Virus record (IMG/VR): IMGVR_UViG_3300039191_000524 | Span: 1 to 22,600 of that record | Strand: one strand, 5' to 3' | Source: a virus | DNA length: 22,600 nt | Shown here: piece by piece, positions 8,203-15,237 of the stretch | How positions within the stretch are numbered: position 1 is the first letter of the stretch | How the letters are laid out: the number at the start of each line of letters is the position of its first letter | The notes under the pieces: model-generated | Told to the model about the DNA's origin: nothing | The model's input: only the letters and a program-made list of their open reading frames with translations | Databases searched by the model: none | Translations under genes and position numbers: made by a program

Positions 8203-8805
8203 ATGAAAAAAGTAGATGATTTAAGATGGATAAGAGTGTTCACACCCGACCATGTGCCTCATTATCTTATCGATCAGGTGAGGGAAAGAGACTACTCCGT
8301 AGAAGAGTTCTTTAAGTATCACCAGATTAATTGCATGACTCAAGGCGAAAAAGGAGTGGTTTTAAACCCCTTCTCTCATCTTTATGTACTTGCAGACAAA
8401 GAAAATAGAGTACAAGGAATGCTATGGTTTACTGTAGACCCTCTTAGTAAAGACATCTTAATCCAAACCTATTCGATGGATAAAGAGTACTGGGGAAAAG
8501 GTCTCGCTGTAAAAAAATTAGCGGAGCATATAAAACAAATTAGGAAAAAAGGTAATCTCAATAAGATATACTGGGTGACTAATTACCCGAAGCATAGCGA
8601 AAGGTATGGATTTAAGCGCTCAAAAAGTATATTGATGGAGTATACGGAGGAGAATCATGGGAAAAACAATGATGGGGTCAACCCAAAACGAGGGGAACAT
8701 AGACCTGCTGACTCAAGACCAGCAGAACTTCCTATCGAATGCGTTGGGAGGCCAGAACAGCCAGCAAGCGGGACAAGCATTCAACCAGTTCCTGCAGCCG
8801 TTTGA
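8203..8805 (+). CDS. GNAT-fold acetyltransferase-like protein with an out-of-frame overlapping tail
   Basis: The protein has 200 residues. Residues about 55-147 follow the GNAT plan. A central strand pair (SHLYVLADKENRVQGMLWF) leads to strand 4 and the acetyl-CoA pyrophosphate loop, MDKEYWGKGLAVKKLAEHI (92-110, motif A with GKGLA). Then come KIYWVTNYPKHSERYGF and the closing strand SILMEY. Similar GNAT-like genes lie beside ejection protein genes in some podoviruses, where they may be virion components and not housekeeping enzymes. Residues 152-200 (Pro/Arg-rich, no fold signal) are read from DNA that also encodes the start of the next gene in another frame, so this 49-residue tail may be only tolerated read-through. 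Substrate is unknown. Confidence 0.75.
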   Translation: MKKVDDLRWIRVFTPDHVPHYLIDQVRERDYSVEEFFKYHQINCMTQGEKGVVLNPFSHLYVLADKENRVQGMLWFTVDPLSKDILIQTYSMDKEYWGKGLAVKKLAEHIKQIRKKGNLNKIYWVTNYPKHSERYGFKRSKSILMEYTEENHGKNNDGVNPKRGEHRPADSRPAELPIECVGRPEQPASGTSIQPVPAAV

Positions 8806-9229
8806 TCAAGGTCAGTATGATCAGATGTTTCAGAAGTCCTTTATAGACCCTGCACAACAGGCTCTTCAACGTCAAATTATCCCTGGTATTAAGGAGCAAT
8901 TCTTAGGAATGGATGAATCAGGGTCGTCCGCTCTGAATCAAGCTTTATCTCAATCTGCAACGGACGTGTCAGGTCTTCTTGGCTCTCAATACATGAATCA
9001 ATATAATCAGCAGCAAGGAAATCTTCTTCAAGCACTTGGACTAATGTCTGGTTTAGGCTCGCAGAAAACATTTGAACCTATGTTGCAACAGAGACAAGGA
9101 CTTCTTGGACCCTTACTTGGAGCTGGGGGTGCCATCGGTGGAGGACTTTTAGGAGGTCTACTTGGTGGACCTGCAGGAGCTGTTGCCGGTGGAACAGCCG
9201 GTAGTCAATTAGGCAGAACGGTGTCATAA
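8657..9229 (+). CDS. Ejection/internal virion-type protein with C-terminal glycine zipper
   Basis: The gene encodes 190 residues. The ATG at 8657 has a very strong ribosome-binding site, GGAGGAG at 8646-8652, although it lies inside the upstream GNAT frame. The N-terminal two thirds are Gln/Asn-rich helix (QAGQAFNQFLQPFDQGQY, AQQALQRQIIPGIKEQFLG). Residues about 149-187 are a glycine-zipper hydrophobic stretch (GPLLGAGGAIGGGLLGGLLG, GPAGAVAGGTAG) that could insert into membranes. Podovirus ejection proteins such as those of P22-like phages are helical, with membrane-active Gly/Ala segments, and form a channel during DNA delivery. The location just before two large helical proteins supports this. 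The exact family is not recognised. Confidence 0.65.
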   Translation: MGKTMMGSTQNEGNIDLLTQDQQNFLSNALGGQNSQQAGQAFNQFLQPFDQGQYDQMFQKSFIDPAQQALQRQIIPGIKEQFLGMDESGSSALNQALSQSATDVSGLLGSQYMNQYNQQQGNLLQALGLMSGLGSQKTFEPMLQQRQGLLGPLLGAGGAIGGGLLGGLLGGPAGAVAGGTAGSQLGRTVS

Positions 9230-9239
9230 GGAGGCAACC

Positions 9240-10652
9240 ATGGTTTTAGTACTACCCGACCAATCAGGACTCGGAGAAGGAATCCAGCAAGCCGGTGGCA
9301 TGTTAGGAGGAGCTCTTCAACAAGCTCTTCAACAACGGAGAGGCCGAGAGGCTCAAGAACAAACGCATGCAATGTTAGCTGAGCAATTTCCCGCCGATAC
9401 TACATTGGGACGTGTTCTTAGAACTCCAGGCGGCCTACAGGTTGCCCAACAATTGAGCGGAATCCTGGGTCCTATTGCGAAAACCGAATCTCTCACCCAA
9501 CACTCTCAATCTATTCGTGAGCGCTACAAGCCTTCCTCTCAAGGTTATGAAGGAAATGAAGCCGCTCAAAGTTATGATGCTTCCGGTCAAGGAAGTGGAG
9601 CGGGTTACGGCTTGCCTCAAGCTCCCGGACGAGGAGATGTGGGAGCGAGAGTTCCTAAGGAACAACAAGAATATCAAGGCGAAGAAGGGGTGTCTCGTCC
9701 AGAGTCTACCGTTCAGGCTTTTGGTAATTCTCCCATCCAAATGACAAAGACAAAGTCTCCTTTAAAAGTCGAAGAAGGTGAAGAAATAGTAAGTACTCCG
9801 GCAGGAACATTTGCAGCCGCGGATTTCATTGAAACTCCTTTTGGCTCCTATCATCCAAATATGATAGCTGAACTTAATGCAAGCCCGAATCCTAGTGACC
9901 AAAGAGAAGCTCAAGTTATCAATCAATTCTTACTTCAGCAAGAGAACCTCAGTGGTCAGGAAGGAGTTCAGAAGAGAAAAGAATGGAGGAGCGAAATTAA
10001 TGCGTTCTCTAAACCTTTTCAAGATATCACTAAGATGGAGTCTCATGTTAAAAAACTAGAGAAAGGGAGACAGCTTATCCTTTCTGGAAAGACTAATCTT
10101 GATGACAACTGGATGAGACGAGCTACTCAAGCGGCTCTTGATGATAAAGGCGCGCCAGCACTAAGTGAACTCTTAAAGACTGAAGAGGATAGAATCCTTT
10201 ATTCATTGATTTACGATAGTCTTAGAACTAAAGAGCTTGGAGGAAGTAATCCTTCCACTCGTGAAGTCTTGCTCTCCTTAGCCGCGAAACCCTCTCCTTT
10301 CAAAGGGAAAAAAGCCAACATAGCGGTCATGAACGATATGCTACGACTTGCTCGAGAAAACGTAGAGAAAGGTAAAGCTATTGCCGAGATTCGGGATAGA
10401 AGCGGAGCTGTTTCCTTCGGAAGATTTCAAGCGGAAGTAGCGGAGAGATTAAGACCCATTCTTGCGAAAGAGGACCTGAGAATTGAAAATGAAACTCGTC
10501 TAGTAGACGCCCAGCTGTCTCTCAAAGGTAAGAAAGCTACATCTGGATTTAAATATATGCTTGCTCCTGACGACAAAGTCTATTCCGTACCGATAAAGGA
10601 CATCAAGCGTCTTCAAGACCAAGGTGGAGTCATGCTTTATGGCAACAAATAA
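9240..10652 (+). CDS. Putative internal virion (ejection) protein, helical
   Basis: The gene encodes 470 residues, with AAGGAGG before the ATG. The N-terminus is amphipathic and Gly/Gln-rich (SGLGEGIQQAGGMLGGALQQ), followed by Ala/Gln helices. A low-complexity Gly/Pro/Gln linker spans roughly residues 95-170. After about residue 215 the protein is continuous charged helix (EINAFSKPFQDITKMESHVK, ENVEKGKAIAEIRDRSGAVS). It ends with a small beta-like segment, FKYMLAPDDKVYSVPIKDIK, that resembles short phage modules placed at protein termini. No enzyme motif such as a transglycosylase Glu is evident. Size, composition and order (second of three) suit a DNA ejection protein. The 3' end overlaps the next gene by 14 bases. 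Confidence 0.6.
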   Translation: MVLVLPDQSGLGEGIQQAGGMLGGALQQALQQRRGREAQEQTHAMLAEQFPADTTLGRVLRTPGGLQVAQQLSGILGPIAKTESLTQHSQSIRERYKPSSQGYEGNEAAQSYDASGQGSGAGYGLPQAPGRGDVGARVPKEQQEYQGEEGVSRPESTVQAFGNSPIQMTKTKSPLKVEEGEEIVSTPAGTFAAADFIETPFGSYHPNMIAELNASPNPSDQREAQVINQFLLQQENLSGQEGVQKRKEWRSEINAFSKPFQDITKMESHVKKLEKGRQLILSGKTNLDDNWMRRATQAALDDKGAPALSELLKTEEDRILYSLIYDSLRTKELGGSNPSTREVLLSLAAKPSPFKGKKANIAVMNDMLRLARENVEKGKAIAEIRDRSGAVSFGRFQAEVAERLRPILAKEDLRIENETRLVDAQLSLKGKKATSGFKYMLAPDDKVYSVPIKDIKRLQDQGGVMLYGNK

Positions 10653-12393
10653 CCCATGGCAGAACTATGCGGTTGTTGGTGAAGAAGAATCTTCTCCAAC
10701 TCCGGGAGCTCCTCAAGGGGCTTCTCCGTGGTCTCAATACGAGACAGTATCACCTCCAGGCCTTGGAAGTGAAATCCTGGAAGGAACCGTTGAAGGTGTC
10801 AAAGGGGTAGGAAGGATAGCTGGTCGTTCTGCAGCTTCTCTTGTTGCAGCTCCTGCCAAAGGAATAGGTGGGATTTTAGAGTTATTATCTCAGTTTGGAA
10901 CCGAGGGAGAGCCAGGTCAAGTTAAAGGAGCGGGAACTAGACTTCTTAGAAATGTCGGACAATATCTCCAGAAGACCGGAAAGGGTGGAGAGAAATATCT
11001 AAAAGACCAAATCGAAAACGCTCTAGGGAAATCTTACACTTCATTTGAAGAGTCTTTAGCTGGATTTGGCGAAAGAGTTGCAGATATCTATGGAAGAGGT
11101 CCTTTTAAAGGAATGGCTCTTCCTGCAGCAGTGGGAGGAGCATCAGGCCAGATAGCTGAAGAGCTAGGAGCGTCGGAAGGAACTCAAGCTATTGCTGAGC
11201 TCGCCGGGATATTTGGTCCCGATGGAGCAAAAGCGGCTGTTTCATTGATTCCTAAGGCTCTCAAAGAAAAATCAGGTCTTATTTTACCTAAGATTGTTGA
11301 GAAGACGAAAGAGGGCTTCAAAGCTATTGCTCCCAAAGTTTTTCAAGGGAAGAAAGAAAAGGTCTACCAAGGCGTATCTGATCAAGCTAAAACCCTTATT
11401 AATAAGATTCAAAGAGAAAAAATGCCTCTTACTAAGAAACTAGAAGAAGGGATTGATGTTGAAGGCATTCTTAATAAGCAGCTAGACGAAGTACAGAAAA
11501 TAGCCGGCGAGATGCCTCATCAAATCGAAAGCAACTATCTTTCAGACTATTTGAAAAAGGTAAAAAAGGACATCCGAAAATCTCCGGTTCCCACGGAAGA
11601 ACAAGATAAAATCTTAAAGCTAGTTGAGAAGTACCAAAAGTCATATGGACAAACGGAAGGTGGCCTCCGTTTTTATTCTCCCCAAGAGTACTTAAAGCAG
11701 TTCAGAAACATCAATAAAGACGCTAAAAAGCTCTATGAAACGAAACTTTTGCAAGGAGAGCAGAGAGAAACCATTGGTTTTTATGAGGGTCTCAAGAAAG
11801 AGATTTCCAAAACCTTCGAACTTGGAACTCCTAAAGAGTTCTCCGATCTTTTCAAGGCTACGAATAAGGAATTCTCAGAGCTCTCTAACATAAACCGCTT
11901 TGAAACCGTCATGGAAGGCGTTACCTCTAATGGTGTCATAGATGCTTCTAAGCTCAGCAAAAAGATTTCCTCACAGAAAGGCTCCAGATTACTTAGAAGA
12001 CAGCTAGGAAAAGAGGGATTCGATCACTTAAAGGCCATTTCGGATGATTTAGTCAAGGTCAAAGACAAGCTCAAACTCGTAGACGAACTCGGATTGGGTT
12101 CTCTGGTAAAGAGCGCTGTAGCTGCTGGCGTGTTATCCAAACTAGGCGTTCCTTTTGCTAAAACAGCACAGGGAGGTAAAAAGCTGTTAGAGTTAGGGCA
12201 AGGCTATATGCTTATGAACCCTCGCGGTTTTAGAGATACTCAGAATTTCTTGAAAGCCCTTCAGTCAGGAAGTAAAAAATCCATTCAGACCTACCTAAGA
12301 CGTCTAGATAAGCATGCTTTGGAATATCAGAAAGAAAATCCTTCAGTCTATCCATATGAGCAAAGCGCCGAGCCCGAAAAAAAGACTTCCTAA
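10639..12393 (+). CDS. Putative internal virion (ejection) protein, Lys-rich helical
   Basis: I start the protein at the ATG at 10639, giving 584 residues. GGTGGAG at 10623-10629 is at proper spacing, and a GTG 15 bases upstream would add five residues. The N-terminus NNPWQNYAVVGEEE and then SPWSQYE are motifs common at the start of phage internal virion proteins. Residues 45-90 (numbered from the ATG) are Gly/Ala-rich and could be membrane-active (GRIAGRSAASLVAAPAKGIG). A further Gly/Ala-rich helix lies near 155-185 (AAVGGASGQIAEELGA). From about 240 onward the protein is long, Lys/Glu-rich coiled helix. A final hydrophobic stretch (SLVKSAVAAGVLSKLGVPF) precedes the basic C-terminus. This is the plan of ejection proteins delivered before the DNA. 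The antisense peptide gene at 12343 overlaps its last 51 bases. Confidence 0.6.
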   Translation: MATNNPWQNYAVVGEEESSPTPGAPQGASPWSQYETVSPPGLGSEILEGTVEGVKGVGRIAGRSAASLVAAPAKGIGGILELLSQFGTEGEPGQVKGAGTRLLRNVGQYLQKTGKGGEKYLKDQIENALGKSYTSFEESLAGFGERVADIYGRGPFKGMALPAAVGGASGQIAEELGASEGTQAIAELAGIFGPDGAKAAVSLIPKALKEKSGLILPKIVEKTKEGFKAIAPKVFQGKKEKVYQGVSDQAKTLINKIQREKMPLTKKLEEGIDVEGILNKQLDEVQKIAGEMPHQIESNYLSDYLKKVKKDIRKSPVPTEEQDKILKLVEKYQKSYGQTEGGLRFYSPQEYLKQFRNINKDAKKLYETKLLQGEQRETIGFYEGLKKEISKTFELGTPKEFSDLFKATNKEFSELSNINRFETVMEGVTSNGVIDASKLSKKISSQKGSRLLRRQLGKEGFDHLKAISDDLVKVKDKLKLVDELGLGSLVKSAVAAGVLSKLGVPFAKTAQGGKKLLELGQGYMLMNPRGFRDTQNFLKALQSGSKKSIQTYLRRLDKHALEYQKENPSVYPYEQSAEPEKKTS

Positions 12394-12459
12394 TCCCCCG
12401 CTAAACTCACAAATCACTAAACACACAACAGAACAAACTGCTTTGAGGAAAAATTTCAT
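12343..12459 (-). CDS. Small hydrophobic membrane peptide (38 aa), antisense to the structural operon
   Basis: This small frame is supported mainly by its ribosome-binding site: GGAGG (complement of 12466-12470) lies six bases before the ATG at 12457-12459, with just one base between the upstream gene's stop and this start. The peptide starts MKFFLKAVCSVVCLVICEFS, a basic N-terminus followed by a hydrophobic, Cys-containing segment. A Gly-rich turn and a second hydrophobic segment (LGSLFFGLGALLIWID) follow. It would sit in the membrane as one or two helices. Its last 51 bases overlap the end of the plus-strand ejection gene. It is coupled behind a ribbon-helix-helix gene, so a toxin, exclusion or host-membrane role is possible, but nothing in the sequence proves function. 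It may also be a chance frame. Confidence 0.5.
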   Translation of the reverse strand: MKFFLKAVCSVVCLVICEFSGGLGSLFFGLGALLIWID

Positions 12460-12460
12460 G

Positions 12461-12634
12461 TTAAACCTCCTTTTTGTGTTTTAAATAAAACTCTCTTAAA
12501 GCTTGAGTCAGGATAAAGTTTTTACTTTTATTCTGCTGATAAGCTAGAAGTCTGAGCATTTCATACTCTTTTGATGAGAGCCTCATATTCAGAGCCTTCT
12601 TTTTATCTCTGGTGCGGTAATTATCTACTTCCAT
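12461..12634 (-). CDS. Ribbon-helix-helix DNA-binding protein (57 aa)
   Basis: The frame runs from ATG at 12634-12632 to TAA at 12463-12461. A basic N-terminal arm (VDNYRTRDKKK, residues 3-13) precedes strand ALNMRLS (14-20). Helix 1 follows (SKEYEMLRLLAYQQN, 21-35), then the turn KSKN and helix 2 (FILTQALREFYLKHK, 40-54). The spacing and the pattern Leu-x-Met-Arg-Leu-Ser, then helix, then turn, then helix are those of CopG/Arc-type proteins, which dimerise through the strand and read DNA with it. An AAGGA lies nine bases before the start. The promoter region just upstream carries two inverted repeats, suggesting autorepression. It is antisense to all neighbouring virion genes and coupled to the small peptide gene downstream. 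Confidence 0.8.
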   Translation of the reverse strand: MEVDNYRTRDKKKALNMRLSSKEYEMLRLLAYQQNKSKNFILTQALREFYLKHKKEV

Positions 12635-12650
12635 AAGGGTTTGTCCTTAC

Positions 12651-12664
12651 CTCAATCAATTGAG
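12651..12664. promoter_or_regulatory. Second inverted repeat at the predicted transcription start
   Basis: CTCAAT (12651-12656) and ATTGAG (12659-12664) are perfect inverse copies separated by two bases. They lie just downstream of the predicted minus-strand start of transcription, inside the leader. The sequence differs from the 12680-12701 repeat, so it may be bound by another factor or be chance. Confidence 0.4.
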
Positions 12665-12673
12665 TATGGTGCT

Positions 12674-12702
12674 ATTGTACCACTTTGTGAAATAAAAGTG
12701 GA
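12674..12702 (-). promoter_or_regulatory. Extended -10 promoter for the antisense cassette
   Basis: Read on the minus strand, TGGTACAAT (complement of 12674-12682) is a TGn-extended -10 element with five of six bases of TATAAT. Seventeen bases further upstream, TCCACT (complement of 12697-12702) is a weak -35 with three of six matches. A start of transcription near 12667 would leave a leader of about 33 bases before the ATG at 12634. The spacer is covered by an inverted repeat. Confidence 0.55.
12680..12701. promoter_or_regulatory. Inverted repeat between -35 and -10 (possible operator)
   Basis: CCACTTT (12680-12686) and AAAGTGG (12695-12701) are perfect inverse copies with an eight-base AT-rich centre. 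They occupy the spacer of the minus-strand promoter, the position where a bound repressor would block RNA polymerase. The dimeric ribbon-helix-helix protein encoded downstream is the obvious candidate ligand, by inference. Confidence 0.5.
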
Positions 12703-12779
12703 GAAATAAAAGATAAAAGAATATCTTGAGCAAAAAGACCCCAGAACCACAATACGGGCATCTAACACGCGAGGAAAAA

Positions 12780-14891
12780 ATGGCAAAAAAAATTCTTAGA
12801 GCATATAGCGTGGACCAACCTCTTGTTGATGTCCCACACTTAGCTATTAACTCATCCCGAGCTCCCACAGCAGTCGACAGAGATTTCGCTATAGGTGATC
12901 CGTGGATACACAAAACAGACGCAGACAATGCGACAATGTACAATTTCGGTGGCCTGGATTCTAGCCAAGATGCTATCTGGATTTTAGCTGGTCCTGGAGA
13001 CTCAGAAGTTGATACTCTACAAGGCGATTCAGGGGGAGCGATTGCTCCGACAGCAGGAAATATCGTGATGACAGGTGGAACCAACATCACAACTGTAGGT
13101 ACGGCTGGTCCCGGAACCATTACTTTTAATTTAGATGGAGCGATTACTTTAGCTACGTCCGTAACTTCAGCTCTTTATACGACAGCAGCAGGTACGGATC
13201 TTTTGATTACAGCTGTAACCGGTCAAGACATCGTTCTTAAGATGGGAGATGCGGGTGGAGCTAACAAGGTTTCCTTCACAGACAGTGCGGACGTAGAAGT
13301 GTTCTCAGTAGACTCTGATGGGGCGTTGACTTTCTCAAGTCTCGTGGTTACAGGAGCCTTTACTCAATCCGGAGGGACAGCCTCTCTTAATGCTTCCTCT
13401 ACCTTTAACACCGTAATTAACTCTGGGACTTCCAGTGGAACGGTCACGATTGGGAACAGTGTAGCCGGAGCCATTACAATAGACTCGGGAGCCGGCATTA
13501 GTTTAGATGCCGCAGCAGCGTCGAATTTTACTACTGCAGGAGCTGGAATTGATATAGATATAATTTCTGGAGCTGGAAGAGTCATCGTAACAGCCGGAGA
13601 AGACGCTGCGGATGCGATCTATCTTCATGCTGATGCAGGAGTAAGTGAAACCATTAGACTTCACTCCGATCAGGGAACCGGGGTAGCCTCTGTTCATTTA
13701 GAATCAGATGTAGGTGGCGTTACTTTAACGTCCGGTCTAGCGAGTGCCGATGCTATTAATTTATCAGCTACAGCTGGTGGAGTAGACATTGATGGTGCGC
13801 TTCAGGTAAACATTGCTTCTTCTCAAAACGCCGCTGATGCAGTGAGAATTAATGCAAGTGCTGGTGGTATCGATATTGATGCAGCTGGTGCAGCTGGTGA
13901 AGACATTACTATAGATAATGCCGCCGGCTCAATTGTAATAACAGCAGCCGAAGCCGCAGCCGATGCACTTGTTATCAATGCATCCGGTGGTGGTATAGAC
14001 ATCACAGCAGCTACCAATGACCTTGATATAGTAGCAACCGCCGCTTCTGCTAACCTTAGTGGTGGTGAAGCCGACGCAGCAGCCGTTAGGATTAACGCAA
14101 GCAATGCTGGCGGAGGTATGGATATCGATGCTGGAACGCTAGGTATTGCGATTGACTCTACTGGAGCAATCAGTATAGATGCCGCGGCCGCTTCTAACTT
14201 CTCAGTAAGTGGAGCGGGAATCGATTTAAATTTTGCCTCTTCAGCGGGTCGTATCATAGCGACTTCCGGAGAAGATGCAGCCGATTCTATCTACTTACAT
14301 GCTGATGCAGGGAGCAGTGAAACTATCAGATTACATTCTGACCAAGGAACTGGTGTTGCTTCTGTAGCCCTGGTCTCAGATGTAGGTGGTGTTACTCTAA
14401 CTTCTGGTTTAGCTTCAGCTGACGCGATTAACTTAAGCGCAAGTGCTGGTGGGGTAGATATCGATGGGGCTCTAGAGATTAACATCGCATCTAGCCAAGT
14501 GGCAGCCACAGCGGTTAATATCGTAGCGTCTGACGCAGCGGGTGGAATCACCATGACAGCTGGTACAGGTAATGTGAATGTCGCGGGTAACTTCGCACTC
14601 ACTTCTGTTGCCACTCAGATGATTATGAACGGTGGAGCTGTAACGGACTTTATTGGTCAAGCTACCTTGGTGAACGGTGAAATCACAGTTTCCAATACTA
14701 ATATAGCAACGACTGATAGGATATTTGTTGGTAGAAGTGCAATTAACGCTTCAACAGCATTAGGAATGCCTTTAACAACTATCGTTAATTCTACGAGCTT
14801 TAAAATAGAGGCAAAATCTCTAGTTACACCTGCAAATGATGAGACTGGTGACCAATCCACATTTGACTATGTAATCATAAGACAAAGCTAA
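12780..14891 (+). CDS. Repeat-rich fibre/adhesin-type protein
   Basis: I choose the ATG at 12780 (703 residues) because GAGG lies five bases upstream. A TTG at 12726 would give 721 residues but lacks a clear ribosome-binding site. The N-terminal 75 residues hold a probable attachment part (HKTDADNATMYNF). A module at residues 80-119 (APTAGNIVMTGGTNITTVGT) is shared with the fibre genes at 15800 and 17931. From about 240 to 600 the protein is a long array of short Ala/Asp/Gly/Ile-rich repeats, such as AVRINASAGGIDIDA and IYLHADAG, probably a beta-helix or beta-prism shaft. It includes a 109-residue duplication. The final 70 residues form a non-repetitive cap. Low Lys/Arg and high Ala/Gly/Ser/Asp suit a secreted-like virion fibre. 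Receptor unknown. Confidence 0.75.
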   Translation: MAKKILRAYSVDQPLVDVPHLAINSSRAPTAVDRDFAIGDPWIHKTDADNATMYNFGGLDSSQDAIWILAGPGDSEVDTLQGDSGGAIAPTAGNIVMTGGTNITTVGTAGPGTITFNLDGAITLATSVTSALYTTAAGTDLLITAVTGQDIVLKMGDAGGANKVSFTDSADVEVFSVDSDGALTFSSLVVTGAFTQSGGTASLNASSTFNTVINSGTSSGTVTIGNSVAGAITIDSGAGISLDAAAASNFTTAGAGIDIDIISGAGRVIVTAGEDAADAIYLHADAGVSETIRLHSDQGTGVASVHLESDVGGVTLTSGLASADAINLSATAGGVDIDGALQVNIASSQNAADAVRINASAGGIDIDAAGAAGEDITIDNAAGSIVITAAEAAADALVINASGGGIDITAATNDLDIVATAASANLSGGEADAAAVRINASNAGGGMDIDAGTLGIAIDSTGAISIDAAAASNFSVSGAGIDLNFASSAGRIIATSGEDAADSIYLHADAGSSETIRLHSDQGTGVASVALVSDVGGVTLTSGLASADAINLSASAGGVDIDGALEINIASSQVAATAVNIVASDAAGGITMTAGTGNVNVAGNFALTSVATQMIMNGGAVTDFIGQATLVNGEITVSNTNIATTDRIFVGRSAINASTALGMPLTTIVNSTSFKIEAKSLVTPANDETGDQSTFDYVIIRQS
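13500..13826 (+). repeat. Long internal duplication, copy A (109 codons)
   Basis: It encodes 109 residues beginning SLDAAAASNF and ending VNIASSQ. By hand alignment without gaps it matches copy B (14172-14498) at about 90 of 109 residues. The DNA differs at many third codon positions, so the copies are old or were kept apart at nucleotide level. Confidence 0.9.
14172..14498 (+). repeat. Long internal duplication, copy B (109 codons)
   Basis: It encodes 109 residues beginning SIDAAAASNF and ending INIASSQ, in the same frame as copy A and 672 bases downstream. The longest unchanged protein stretch is SDVGGVTLTSGLASADAINL; the corresponding DNA shows many synonymous changes. Confidence 0.9.
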
Positions 14892-14903
14892 TAGGAGAAA
14901 CGG

Positions 14904-15233
14904 ATGGCCCTCTTTACAGATTTCGAAATAAAAGAATTCGATTCGGCTTCCCTAACAGGGTCGTACCAAAATTTTGGTGCGGTCCTGACCTATCCTTGTT
15001 ATGAAGTTATTTTCTTTAATGGATCTGACGTAGATGTTTATGTTTCCCTTGATGGGACGACGGATAATATTCGCGTAGCTTCAGGTCAATCATTACCTAT
15101 GACTGGCTTTAGAAAATATAGTCCTTCGCCTGATGGAATGTATTTATTTAAGAAAGGCGAGCAGCTTCAAATTAAACAGGTGACAGGAACGGGAACTGGA
15201 TTTATTGTGATAAATTGTTTAATGACGAGGTAA
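14904..15233 (+). CDS. Small beta-sandwich-type virion protein of unknown function
   Basis: The gene encodes 109 residues, with AGGAGA before the ATG and 12 bases after the long fibre gene. The sequence is beta-rich with aromatic edge residues: FTDFEIKEFDSASLTGSYQN, YEVIFFNGSDVDVYVSLDGT, then LPMTGFRKYSPSPDGMYLF, and closing strands LQIKQVTGTGTGFIVINCLM. The phrase NGSDVDVYVSLDGTTD suggests a compact fold of the type found in small phage decoration or tail-tip proteins. There is no enzyme motif. It is followed after four bases by another beta protein, so both may contribute to the fibre assembly. Confidence 0.7.
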   Translation: MALFTDFEIKEFDSASLTGSYQNFGAVLTYPCYEVIFFNGSDVDVYVSLDGTTDNIRVASGQSLPMTGFRKYSPSPDGMYLFKKGEQLQIKQVTGTGTGFIVINCLMTR

Positions 15234-15237
15234 ATAC

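Noticed and set aside
8640-8670. Possible programmed frameshift joining GNAT and ejection genes (run gggaaaaac)
   Set aside because: The downstream frame needs a +1 shift, the run fits no known +1 site, and the second gene has its own strong ribosome-binding site and ATG.
12394-12470. Plus-strand terminator after the last ejection gene
   Set aside because: There is no stable GC stem followed by a T-run in the plus direction; the T-rich piece near 12470 is the complement of the antisense ribosome-binding site.
12726-12779. TTG start giving the long fibre 18 more residues
   Set aside because: There is no clear Shine-Dalgarno before the TTG, whereas the ATG at 12780 has GAGG at five bases. Not excluded, but less likely.
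12640-12779. Plus-strand promoter for the fibre cluster
   Set aside because: I tried TTG-type -35 hexamers with A/T-rich -10 candidates and none had acceptable spacing (15-19 bases) with a good -10.
13500-14498. CRISPR or direct-repeat array
   Set aside because: The repeats are in-frame coding repeats with no constant-length spacers.
13364-14660. Long minus-strand open frames across the repeat-rich fibre gene
   Set aside because: They mirror the Ala/Gly/Asp repeats as Ala/Pro/Ser-rich translations and lack ribosome-binding sites; they are by-products of codon bias in the plus gene.
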